This document shows positions 1 to 6,106 of a stretch of 14,554 nt of DNA, one piece after another; positions within the stretch are counted from its first letter, which is position 1, and every line of letters starts with the position of its first letter. The stretch lies in assembly GCA_949902685.1 (NCBI GenBank), contig CATLDS010000004.1, forward strand, positions 1 through 14,554, in the 5' to 3' direction. Position numbers and translations under genes: made by a program. The stretch comes from an uncultured Christensenellaceae bacterium. GTDB taxonomy: Bacteria; Bacillota; Clostridia; Christensenellales; UBA1242. The notes beneath the pieces were generated by a model. That model did not search any database. It saw only the letters and a list, made by a program, of their open reading frames with translations, and was not told where the DNA came from.

Positions 1-2
1 GT

Positions 3-659
3 ATGAAAAAAGTAGAAAAATTAAATAAGAAGATTGAAAAGTTGAAAAAGAAGGTTGCGCGTGTAGAGAAGACATGGAGCAGAGTTAGAAGGATGAACGA
101 TTCTGTACTTGCCGTTGTACTAGCAAATCTGGGAGTGTTTATTTTTCCGGAATTGGCTTACACGATACCACTAAGTATAATTTTACCTGTAGGAATACCT
201 ATACTTATATTATTAGACATTTCTCTAATACTTGCATGTACGGTAATTACTGGTCAAGTACGAGAATATCTCTTCACTAACTTAATAAAAAAAATATGTG
301 ATTTTAAGATTGATCGAGCAGAGAAGAAGATTAAAAAGTTAAAGAAACAGCTAAATGAAATTACTGATAAAATGAAAGAATTTAATATCACAGATGAAAG
401 TGAGTTGGGTGTTAATGAGGCTATAAAAGATTTGCAAGATAAAGAGAAGATTATTCAAGAAAAAGAACAAGAACTCGAGAGATTAAAGAAGATAGCCGAC
501 AATCAAAAGAAATTAATTATCCGTCTCACTGAAAAAAAACAAGAAGAGAAAACTAAAGAGTACAACACTTTCATGAAAAGGTATAAAAATACACAATCAC
601 AGATTGAGGGAGATGATGTAGTGGAAGATGAGAATACCGATCCTCTTACTGTTGATTAA
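3..659 (+). CDS. Membrane protein with flanking coiled coils (first of three tandem look-alikes)
   Basis: Protein of 218 residues, family not recognised. Residues 1-30 are a lysine-rich amphipathic helix (EKLNKKIEKLKKK). About 33-53 and 56-83 are two hydrophobic segments, probably a membrane hairpin. Residues 95-195 are a long, highly charged coiled coil rich in K and E, and the last 18 residues are acidic (EGDDVVEDE). There is no signal peptide. With a very basic N-terminus and no charged loop between the helices, both coils probably lie in the cytoplasm. The ATG is at position 3, so its ribosome site and promoter are outside the window, and a start further upstream cannot be excluded. The next gene begins 11 bases after the stop and has the same design. 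A structural or scaffolding role at the membrane is an inference only. Confidence 0.75.
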   Translation: MKKVEKLNKKIEKLKKKVARVEKTWSRVRRMNDSVLAVVLANLGVFIFPELAYTIPLSIILPVGIPILILLDISLILACTVITGQVREYLFTNLIKKICDFKIDRAEKKIKKLKKQLNEITDKMKEFNITDESELGVNEAIKDLQDKEKIIQEKEQELERLKKIADNQKKLIIRLTEKKQEEKTKEYNTFMKRYKNTQSQIEGDDVVEDENTDPLTVD

Positions 660-670
660 GCGAGGTTATT

Positions 671-1183
671 ATGACAAAATTAGAAAAATTAAATAAGAAA
701 CTAGACAGAGTAAATAAAATACATAATAAATTTTTGGATCTAATCGAGCCTGAGAAGAGGATAGAAATAGGACTATGGTCGGGAATAAGTGCTGCGGTAC
801 TTGCAGGATTGTTTGGAGGAATATTTGCTTGGCCTTGGGGGTTGCTTGCGATATTGCCAGTATTTCCATTCACCTTTCTTGCTAGTTTACCGCTATTTGC
901 CTGTGTTGCAATTGCTGTATTAGATATTACAGAAGCGAAACAGGCGAAATTATTAGACAAAATTGTTGCTGAAGAAAATTACATTAAGAGACTTGAGCAA
1001 GAGAATGTGTCAACAGAAGATATTAAAAAGGCAGTTGAGATCATGGAGAGTGAAACTTTATTACAAAAGCTATCAAAAAGAAAGCAAAAGAAATTGAAAT
1101 ATGTACTAAATGAAATTAAAACTAAACCAGAAATCATTGAGTGCGAGGAAGAGAGTTTAGTAGAGGAAAATTCAAATTTATAA
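671..1183 (+). CDS. Membrane protein with flanking coiled coils (second of three)
   Basis: Protein of 170 residues, unknown family. The N-terminus (TKLEKLNKKLDRVNK) closely resembles that of the preceding gene (KKVEKLNKKIEKLKK), suggesting duplication and divergence. Two hydrophobic stretches lie at about 34-55 and 57-85, separated by a short turn rich in W and P (FAWPWG). Residues 88-150 form a charged helical region and the tail is acidic (ECEEESLVEE). There is no signal peptide and no catalytic motif. A GAGG ribosome site precedes the ATG in the 11-base gap after the previous stop, so the genes are co-transcribed. It is the shortest of the three; the cytoplasmic coil is about half the length of the one in the first protein. 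Confidence 0.75.
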   Translation: MTKLEKLNKKLDRVNKIHNKFLDLIEPEKRIEIGLWSGISAAVLAGLFGGIFAWPWGLLAILPVFPFTFLASLPLFACVAIAVLDITEAKQAKLLDKIVAEENYIKRLEQENVSTEDIKKAVEIMESETLLQKLSKRKQKKLKYVLNEIKTKPEIIECEEESLVEENSNL

Positions 1184-1193
1184 AGGAGGAATT

Positions 1194-1832
1194 ATGAAAA
1201 AATTTGATGCAAAGAAAAAATTAGAGGAAATGAAATTTAAACATAAAAAGTTGTCTAACGCATGGGATAGTGTTGATATGAATTATATGCTATTATTATC
1301 TTCTTACTATGGCGGTGCAATAGCTGGAGTGACTGGTATGGTAACACTTGTTTGCTTGGTAGGTGGTTGGCTTCTATTTCCACCAGTTGCGATAATTGCA
1401 TTTGTCGCTAGTGTGATAGGAGGAGCAGGACTTGGTGTGACAGTGTGTACAAAACTACCAAAAGCTATCATCAATGCGTTGTCTGTCCGCTTGAAAAAGA
1501 AAATAAATAGATTTGAATTATTACATGCTAAAGAACTGGGTGAAGTAAGTGATGTGGTGGTGGAAGGTAATATACAGACTCCTATCAATGCTGAGATTGA
1601 TAAGTGTGTATCAAACATTTCGGCTATTAGTACTGACTTGTCACTTGCAAAAGTTAATGGTGATAAGAAATTATTAAAAGAGAAGGCAACTGAGTTAAAG
1701 GAAGAAAATCGACTACTCGCTAGATTAATAAAACTTAATAAAATGGTAGAAAAGTTGGAGCAAACTAAACAGAACAGACCTCAATTAGTTAATGAAGAAG
1801 TTATCGAGAGTGACACTCTCAATGAAGTGTAA
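1194..1832 (+). CDS. Membrane protein with flanking coiled coils (third of three)
   Basis: Protein of 212 residues, unknown family, same layout as the two upstream genes. It has a basic helix at 1-23 (KKFDAKKKLEEMKFKHKK), a glycine-rich hydrophobic pair at about 40-62 and 64-87 with GG motifs suited to tight helix packing, a basic stop-transfer region (RLKKKINR), a coil at about 145-200 and an acidic end (NEEVIESDTLNEV). The ribosome site AAGGAGGAATT is the strongest in this operon and starts right after the previous stop, with a 10-base gap. The glycine-rich hydrophobic segment differs from the other two, so the relationship is mainly architectural and the identity low. The three may form a hetero-oligomer, which is inference from tandem arrangement only. 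Confidence 0.75.
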   Translation: MKKFDAKKKLEEMKFKHKKLSNAWDSVDMNYMLLLSSYYGGAIAGVTGMVTLVCLVGGWLLFPPVAIIAFVASVIGGAGLGVTVCTKLPKAIINALSVRLKKKINRFELLHAKELGEVSDVVVEGNIQTPINAEIDKCVSNISAISTDLSLAKVNGDKKLLKEKATELKEENRLLARLIKLNKMVEKLEQTKQNRPQLVNEEVIESDTLNEV

Positions 1833-1846
1833 AAGGAGAAAATATA

Positions 1847-2224
1847 ATGAAAAAGAAAAGTTTAATAGCGTTAATGTGTGCAGGTGTGGTAGCGATTACT
1901 CCACTAGCGATATCGGGTTGTGCTGAGGAAAGTGATGGATTGGGTGATGTAGATAGGCATGTATCATCTGTACGGGTAGGAGAGAATTTAATTGTAGCAC
2001 TATACGAGAAGAAAGTTACCTTGCATAAAGGAGATATGTATATTCTTAAGCGTCATACTGGATACGCGTCTCATTATACTGCTACCAAATTTGAATTCGT
2101 ATGTGGTGACAGCGTGATAACCGACCGATATGTCGTTTATCCAGAGGGTGTCAATGTGGGAGACGAGGATAAATACGACGAGATATGTCATAAGTGTTTC
2201 CCAGATGTAGAAGTAATTAAATAA
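1847..2224 (+). CDS. Small secreted lipoprotein
   Basis: Protein of 125 residues with a textbook lipoprotein signal: KKK at residues 2-4, a hydrophobic core, and lipobox ISGC with the modified cysteine at position 25. Signal peptidase II would cut before C25, leaving a lipid-anchored mature domain of about 100 residues outside the membrane. The mature part looks like a small beta-rich domain. It carries three further cysteines, C86 plus a C-terminal CHKC pair (C114, C117), which could bind metal or form a disulfide. No family is recognised. An AAAGGAG ribosome site follows the previous stop within a 14-base gap, and a strong terminator follows the gene, so this is the last gene of the operon with the three coiled-coil membrane proteins. 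It may be their exterior partner (inference). Confidence 0.75.
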   Translation: MKKKSLIALMCAGVVAITPLAISGCAEESDGLGDVDRHVSSVRVGENLIVALYEKKVTLHKGDMYILKRHTGYASHYTATKFEFVCGDSVITDRYVVYPEGVNVGDEDKYDEICHKCFPDVEVIK

Positions 2225-2252
2225 AATACTTTGATGTATAGAGCTTATTGAG

Positions 2253-2290
2253 AATATAAAAGTGGGCGGAGAGCCTGCTTTTATATTTTT
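2253..2290 (+). terminator. Rho-independent terminator of the first operon
   Basis: A 15-bp stem (2253-2267 with 2273-2287, including one G-U and one U-G pair) closes a GGAGA loop. The base of the stem is AT-rich and the top is G+C-rich (GTGGGC with GCCTGC). The 3' arm runs into a T-rich stretch. It lies 29 bases after the lipoprotein stop and separates this operon from pgsA. Confidence 0.85.
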
Positions 2291-2317
2291 TATATTGAAC
2301 AAAATATGTAGATTTGC

Positions 2318-2346
2318 TTGGTGATTTTTCTTATATTTGGTATAAT
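2318..2346 (+). promoter_or_regulatory. pgsA promoter with extended -10
   Basis: A -35 like TTGGTG at 2318-2323 is followed by a 17-bp spacer and a perfect -10 TATAAT at 2341-2346. TGG directly before the -10 makes it an extended -10 site. The predicted start of transcription is near 2352-2354, only about 13 bases before the pgsA ATG, so the ribosome site would sit at the very 5' end of the mRNA. Confidence 0.7.
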
Positions 2347-2365
2347 TATTACGGAGAAAAATTAT

Positions 2366-2953
2366 ATGAATTTACCTAATAGATTAACTGTTTTACGTAT
2401 AGTGTTGATACCTTTTATGATCTTCTTTTATCTCGCGGATTTTATTCCATATGGGATAGGGAAACTTGTCGCGCTGGGCATTTTTATTATCGCTTCATTA
2501 ACTGATATGTTAGACGGACAGATTGCGCGCAAACGCAACTTGGTGACTAATTTGGGTAAATTCCTAGACCCTATAGCAGATAAAATTCTCACATCTGCAG
2601 TTTTATTCTTAATAATTGCTGACGGCACAATCCCTCATCCTTGGGGTGCTATAGTTGTGACTATTATCATCGCTAGAGAGTTTATCGTGAGTGCTTTACG
2701 TTTACTCGTGGCGAGCAAAGGAACAGTACTTGCTGCAGATATGTGGGGAAAAGTAAAGACTGTAGTGCAAATGATTGCTTTGCCAGTTTGTATTGTGTTG
2801 GCATACTTACTAACTTGTGGATTTGATATACCTAGTATTGCGATATTAGTAGTACAGATAGTGGCATACGTTCTACTAGGTTTGGCTACATTACTTACCG
2901 TTATATCAGGTATTAATTATCTAGTTAAAAATAAAAGTTGTTTCAAAGAATAA
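2366..2953 (+). CDS. pgsA: CDP-diacylglycerol--glycerol-3-phosphate 3-phosphatidyltransferase
   Basis: Integral membrane enzyme of 195 residues that joins CDP-diacylglycerol and glycerol-3-phosphate to give phosphatidylglycerolphosphate, the first committed step to phosphatidylglycerol and cardiolipin. The complete CDP-alcohol phosphatidyltransferase signature DGx2ARx8Gx3Dx3D is visible (D50 G51, A54 R55, G64, D68, D72), and several hydrophobic helices follow. The frame is open upstream to an ATG at 2318, but I chose the ATG at 2366. It gives the family-typical N-terminus MNLPNRLTVLRI, has a GGAG at 2353-2356, and the 2318 codon lies inside the promoter -35. The length fits the family. pgsA next to recA is a common arrangement in Bacillota. 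No terminator is seen before recA, so some read-through is likely. Assignment to PgsA rather than another CDP-alcohol transferase rests on the N-terminus and context. Confidence 0.93.
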   Translation: MNLPNRLTVLRIVLIPFMIFFYLADFIPYGIGKLVALGIFIIASLTDMLDGQIARKRNLVTNLGKFLDPIADKILTSAVLFLIIADGTIPHPWGAIVVTIIIAREFIVSALRLLVASKGTVLAADMWGKVKTVVQMIALPVCIVLAYLLTCGFDIPSIAILVVQIVAYVLLGLATLLTVISGINYLVKNKSCFKE

Positions 2954-2962
2954 TAGATTTAT

Positions 2963-2976
2963 CGAACAAATGTTTG
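2963..2976 (+). promoter_or_regulatory. LexA (SOS) box overlapping the recA -35
   Basis: The site CGAACAAATGTTTG matches the Gram-positive (DinR/LexA) SOS consensus CGAACRNRYGTTYC at 13 of 14 positions; only the last base differs. The half-sites CGAAC and GTTTG are near-perfect inverted repeats. Its last three bases overlap the -35 hexamer of recA, so bound LexA would block RNA polymerase. It is expected to control recA and, through the overlap, recN. Confidence 0.85.
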
Positions 2977-3002
2977 ACAAATCAAGATTAAAGATATAAA
3001 AT
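2974..3002 (+). promoter_or_regulatory. recA promoter
   Basis: A perfect -35 TTGACA at 2974-2979, a 17-bp spacer and TAAAAT at 2997-3002. TATAAA at 2995-3000 is an alternative -10 with a short 15-bp spacer. The predicted start is near 3009, giving a leader of about 13 bases that contains the AGGAG ribosome site at 3012-3016. Confidence 0.8.
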
Positions 3003-3021
3003 ACACTACATAGGAGTTATT

Positions 3022-4011
3022 ATGACAGACGATAAAAGAAAAGCATTAGAGGCTACCATTGCTCAAATAGAGAAACAGTATGGTAAGGGCTCTATTATTA
3101 AAATGGATGAGACTAATTATGGCGAAGGTGTGGAGGTTATCCCTACTGGTTGTTTGCCACTTGACGTCGCGTTGGGTGTAGGTGGATTGCCTAGAGGACG
3201 TATTGTGGAGATATATGGGCCAGAGAGCAGTGGTAAGACTACTGTTGCACTCCATGTGATAGCAGAGGCACAGAGACTGGGAGGTACGGCGGCATTCATT
3301 GACGCAGAGCACGCACTTGACCCAATATATGCACAGAAGTTAGGTGTAGACATCGGTTCTATGTATGTTTCACAGCCAGATACAGGAGAACAGGCACTCG
3401 AGATTACAGAGCAATTAGTTCGTTCGGGTGGTATTGATATTGTTGTTATCGACTCGGTGGCAGCACTTACTCCAAAAGCGGAAATCGATGGCGAAATGGG
3501 TGATAGTTTCATAGGACTGCAAGCACGTCTTATGTCTCAAGCATTGCGTAAACTCACAGGTATAACATCTAAGAGTAAAACATTGGTTATCTTCATCAAT
3601 CAGTTAAGAGAGAAAGTGGGTGTGATGTTTGGTAGCCCTGAGACTACTCCGGGCGGAAAGGCACTTAAGTTCTACTCTTCAGTTCGTCTAGATGTACGTA
3701 AGACTGACACTATTAAAAGTGGTCAAGATGTGGTAGGTAATAGAACTAAAGTTAAAGTAGTGAAGAATAAAGTAGCACCTCCATTCAAGACAGCCGAGTT
3801 TGATATCATGTATGGTGAAGGTATATCTATAATTGGTTGCCTCATTGATTCTGGTATTGACATGGGTATTATCGAGAAGAGTGGGTCATGGTTCAGTTAC
3901 AATGGAGACAAAATTGGACAGGGTAAGGAGAATGTAAAGGCATATCTACAATCTCATCCAGAACTCGCTGACGAAATAGATAAACTTATTAGAGAAAAAT
4001 TGGTAAAATAA
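3022..4011 (+). CDS. recA: Recombinase RecA
   Basis: Protein of 329 residues: the ATP-dependent DNA strand-exchange protein of homologous recombination, and co-protease for LexA cleavage in the SOS response. Walker A is GPESSGKT at residues 66-73. Walker B is in [12 protein letters not shown]. The segment running through [22 protein letters not shown] covers the region with the DNA-binding L2 loop and is essentially invariant in the family. The N-terminal helix with the [10 protein letters not shown] signature is intact. It is shorter than the Escherichia coli protein (352) because the acidic C-terminal tail is reduced, which is common in Bacillota. It has a good AGGAG ribosome site and sits under a LexA box. 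The stop codon TAA shares its last base with the recN start. No anomaly is seen. Confidence 0.98.
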   Translation: MTDDKRKALEATIAQIEKQYGKGSIIKMDETNYGEGVEVIPTGCLPLDVALGVGGLPRGRIVEIYGPESSGKTTVALHVIAEAQRLGGTAAFIDAEHALDPIYAQKLGVDIGSMYVSQPDTGEQALEITEQLVRSGGIDIVVIDSVAALTPKAEIDGEMGDSFIGLQARLMSQALRKLTGITSKSKTLVIFINQLREKVGVMFGSPETTPGGKALKFYSSVRLDVRKTDTIKSGQDVVGNRTKVKVVKNKVAPPFKTAEFDIMYGEGISIIGCLIDSGIDMGIIEKSGSWFSYNGDKIGQGKENVKAYLQSHPELADEIDKLIREKLVK

Positions 4012-5699
4012 TGTTACATATTTTAAAGATTGAGAATGTAGCTTTGGTTGATAAAGTTACACTTCAATTCGATGAAAAATTAAATGTAATTAGTGGCGAA
4101 ACGGGCGCGGGCAAAAGCATAATGTTAGATTCGCTCGGTTTTGTTTTCGGTGGTAGAGCAGATAGAACTCTCATACGTTCGGGTGAGAATAAAATGAGGG
4201 TGGAGGCTATCTTTTCTCTTGATAAACCTCATATTGAGTTCATTTCTAATAAACTCAATATTTCTTGCGATGATGAGATGTTTTTGTCTAGGGAATTAGA
4301 TATTAATGGACGTAATATTTGTAAAATCAACGGAGAATTAGTACCTGTCGCTACTGTGAAGAAAATCTGTCAACGATTGGTAGATATTCATGGTCAAAGT
4401 GAACATCTAGCGATACTAAACAATGACTATCAATTACAAATTATAGATCTATTTAGTAAGAAGGCGGACAATCACTTAATCAAATTGCGTGCCTTAATCG
4501 AGAAAGTTAAAGAGATAGATGTAGAGATTAAATCATTGGGTGGTACTGCCAGTGAGAAGCAAAATCTTATAGACCTATACACATATCAAATCAATGAAAT
4601 TAATTCAGCAGAGATTAAAGAAAATGAGTACGAAGAATTATTAACTGAAAAAAAGACTATGCAACAGTATGAGAAGATTAACGAAAATTTGCGTACTTGC
4701 TATGAGGAAAATTGCAAAAATTCTTTTGGCGAGAGTGCTGTAGACAGACTCAATTCTTCACGTAGAGCGATGCAAAATATATCTACGATTAATACAAAGT
4801 ATGATGCAATTTTATCTCGTATTAATAGTGTTATTTTGGAGTTGGAAGATATTAATGACACTGTTCATGAAGAGTTAAGTAATAATGTGTTCGATGAGGA
4901 GAGATTTAATTACATAGACAATCGATTAGATTATATCAAGTCACTGTTTAGAAAGTATGGTGGCGATTATTCTAAAATGATGAATTATTATGAAGACATT
5001 ACTTGTAAATTAGATAACTTGATTAATGGAGAGAAAAGATACCAACAATTAGTAGAGAAAAAAGAATTAGTACTAGTTGACATTGATAAAGTGCAAACTG
5101 AATTGAGCGAAATAAGAAAGCGCTCAGCCACAGCACTTAGTGACAAAATGCAAGAAGAATTGCGTGCGCTCGGTATGCCTAATGCACGCATGAGTGTAGA
5201 CTTCTCTCGTATAGAGGATAGATATTCGTATAATGGTTTTGATAGAGTAGAATTTTTGTTCAGTTCCAATTTAGGATTTGAGATGAAAGCGTTGAACAAA
5301 GTTGTCTCTGGCGGAGAGATGAGTAGAGTAATGTTGGCTTATAAAAGTGTAGTATCGAGTGTGGATGAGATACATACTATCGTCTTTGACGAAATAGATA
5401 GTGGTCTAAGTGGAAATATTGCTTCGGTAGTAGCAAAATACATGGCTAGATTATCTAGATATAAGCAGGTTATTGCAGTTTCACATTTACCTCAAATCTG
5501 TGCAATGGCAGACGAAAATATCAAGGTTGAAAAATTTACTGATAAAATCACTACTCATACTCGTGCAGTAGAACTATTAGGTGAGTCATTATTGCTAGAA
5601 ATAGCTAGATTAATGGGTGCAGATAATCAAGAGACAGGAATTAAAGTAAGTGGTGAATTAAAAACCAGAGCAGATGAATACAAGTTATCTCTAAAATAA
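4011..5699 (+). CDS. recN: DNA repair protein RecN
   Basis: Protein of 562 residues, normal length for this SMC-like ATPase, which gathers at double-strand breaks and supports RecA-dependent repair. Walker A is GETGAGKS at residues 29-36. The RecN motif DIHGQSEHLAIL follows. A coiled-coil middle region at about 150-375 has a helix-breaking centre. The ABC signature VSGGEMSRV is at about 430, Walker B TIVFDEIDSGLSG near 455-468, and the switch histidine lies in VSHLPQICAMAD near 490. The ATG overlaps the recA TAA by one base (TAATG) and has only a weak ribosome site, so translation is probably coupled to recA. Placing recN directly behind recA puts both under the same LexA box; in Bacillus subtilis recN is also SOS-controlled but sits elsewhere. 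Confidence 0.97.
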   Translation: MLHILKIENVALVDKVTLQFDEKLNVISGETGAGKSIMLDSLGFVFGGRADRTLIRSGENKMRVEAIFSLDKPHIEFISNKLNISCDDEMFLSRELDINGRNICKINGELVPVATVKKICQRLVDIHGQSEHLAILNNDYQLQIIDLFSKKADNHLIKLRALIEKVKEIDVEIKSLGGTASEKQNLIDLYTYQINEINSAEIKENEYEELLTEKKTMQQYEKINENLRTCYEENCKNSFGESAVDRLNSSRRAMQNISTINTKYDAILSRINSVILELEDINDTVHEELSNNVFDEERFNYIDNRLDYIKSLFRKYGGDYSKMMNYYEDITCKLDNLINGEKRYQQLVEKKELVLVDIDKVQTELSEIRKRSATALSDKMQEELRALGMPNARMSVDFSRIEDRYSYNGFDRVEFLFSSNLGFEMKALNKVVSGGEMSRVMLAYKSVVSSVDEIHTIVFDEIDSGLSGNIASVVAKYMARLSRYKQVIAVSHLPQICAMADENIKVEKFTDKITTHTRAVELLGESLLLEIARLMGADNQETGIKVSGELKTRADEYKLSLK

Positions 5700-5702
5700 A
5701 AA

Positions 5703-5730
5703 AGCACGGATTAACCGTGCTGATTTTTTT
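5703..5730. terminator. Bidirectional terminator between recN and the ferredoxin gene
   Basis: A perfect 7-bp stem AGCACGG/CCGTGCT with loop ATTAA (5703-5721). On the plus strand it is followed by GATTTTTTT, four bases after the recN stop. On the minus strand the flank reads as a T-run as well, so it can also end the convergent ferredoxin transcript. Confidence 0.88.
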
Positions 5731-5748
5731 ATTAAAATTATACTAAAT

Positions 5749-5916
5749 TTATTTTTTAATTTCAATGGCGGTCACTGGACAGAATTGTGAACAACTACCA
5801 CATTTGATACACTTCTTTGGGTCGATTGTTGCCTTCCCTTTCACAATCTTAATAGCTTTCACTGGGCATATTGTTACACACGCTCCACAAGTGATACATT
5901 TGCTCTGGTCAACCAT
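5749..5916 (-). CDS. Small 2[4Fe-4S] ferredoxin
   Basis: Protein of 55 residues starting MVDQSKCITCGACVTICP and ending with KCIKCGSCSQFCPVTAIEIKK. Each half has the complete CxxCxxCxxxCP motif (C7, C10, C13, C17 and C36, C39, C42, C46), giving eight cysteines for two [4Fe-4S] clusters. Length and pseudo-twofold symmetry match clostridial-type ferredoxins, soluble low-potential electron carriers in the cytoplasm. It has the ribosome site GAGAGGT (5921-5927) five bases or fewer before the ATG, a near-consensus promoter upstream and a shared terminator downstream, so it is a single-gene unit. An open frame on the opposite strand over the same bases (5765-5950) is only its antisense shadow. It is transcribed away from the flavoprotein gene at 6107. 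Confidence 0.95.
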   Translation of the reverse strand: MVDQSKCITCGACVTICPVKAIKIVKGKATIDPKKCIKCGSCSQFCPVTAIEIKK

Positions 5917-5943
5917 AATTACCTCTCTAATTAATACATCTAC

Positions 5944-5972
5944 ATTCTAGCAAAAAATTTATCATTTGTCAA
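5944..5972 (-). promoter_or_regulatory. Promoter of the ferredoxin gene
   Basis: On the minus strand a perfect -35 TTGACA (5967-5972) is separated by 17 bp from TAGAAT (5944-5949). TGC directly before the -10 makes it an extended -10. The predicted start is near 5937, about 21 bases before the ATG. This suggests strong constitutive expression. Confidence 0.82.
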
Positions 5973-5978
5973 TATTTT

Positions 5979-5998
5979 ATGCTATAAAGCATTTTTTT
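5979..5998 (+). terminator. Weak hairpin with T-run, possible backup terminator
   Basis: A 5-bp stem ATGCT/AGCAT with loop ATAA is followed by seven T residues on the plus strand. The stem is short and G+C-poor. It could stop read-through from recN or antisense transcription before the flavoprotein gene, but chance is possible in such AT-rich DNA. Confidence 0.3.
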
Positions 5999-6026
5999 GT
6001 TATACTTGGTTAATATACTCAAGGGG

Positions 6027-6048
6027 ATAATTATTATATAATAATTAT
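6027..6048. repeat. 22-bp perfect palindrome in the divergent control region
   Basis: ATAATTATTAT is followed directly by its exact reverse complement ATAATAATTAT, with no spacer. It consists only of A and T and lies between the divergent ferredoxin and flavoprotein promoters, 24 bp upstream of the -35 at 6072. It is compatible with an operator for a dimeric regulator. Base composition makes any match to a known box weak evidence. Confidence 0.6.
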
Positions 6049-6071
6049 TTTGGAATTTTATAAGATTTTAT

Positions 6072-6100
6072 TTGGAAATATTTTCTAATTTGGGTACAAT
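6072..6100 (+). promoter_or_regulatory. Promoter of the flavoprotein-surface protein operon, predicted leaderless
   Basis: TTGGAA at 6072-6077, a 17-bp spacer and TACAAT at 6095-6100, with TG two bases before the -10. The expected start of transcription, about seven bases after the -10, falls on or next to the A of the ATG at 6107. No Shine-Dalgarno sequence precedes that ATG, so the mRNA would have little or no leader. Confidence 0.65.
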
Positions 6101-6106
6101 AAATAT

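Noticed and set aside
1806..1820. Hairpin GAGAGTGACACTCTC at the end of the third membrane protein gene, as a terminator or attenuator
   Set aside because: It lies in coding sequence, has no T-run and is followed at once by a ribosome site; probably chance, at most an mRNA processing structure.
1843..1848. TATAAT just before and into the lipoprotein start codon, as an internal promoter
   Set aside because: It would start transcription inside the coding region, no -35 is evident at the right distance, and the gene has a good ribosome site in a 14-base operon gap.
2000..2302. Minus-strand reading frame of 100 codons across the lipoprotein and its terminator
   Set aside because: It overlaps a well-supported lipoprotein gene and a terminator hairpin, and its translation resembles no domain.
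5765..5950. Plus-strand reading frame of 61 codons between recN and the flavoprotein
   Set aside because: It is the antisense of the ferredoxin; the minus strand has both CxxCxxCxxxCP motifs, a ribosome site and a promoter.
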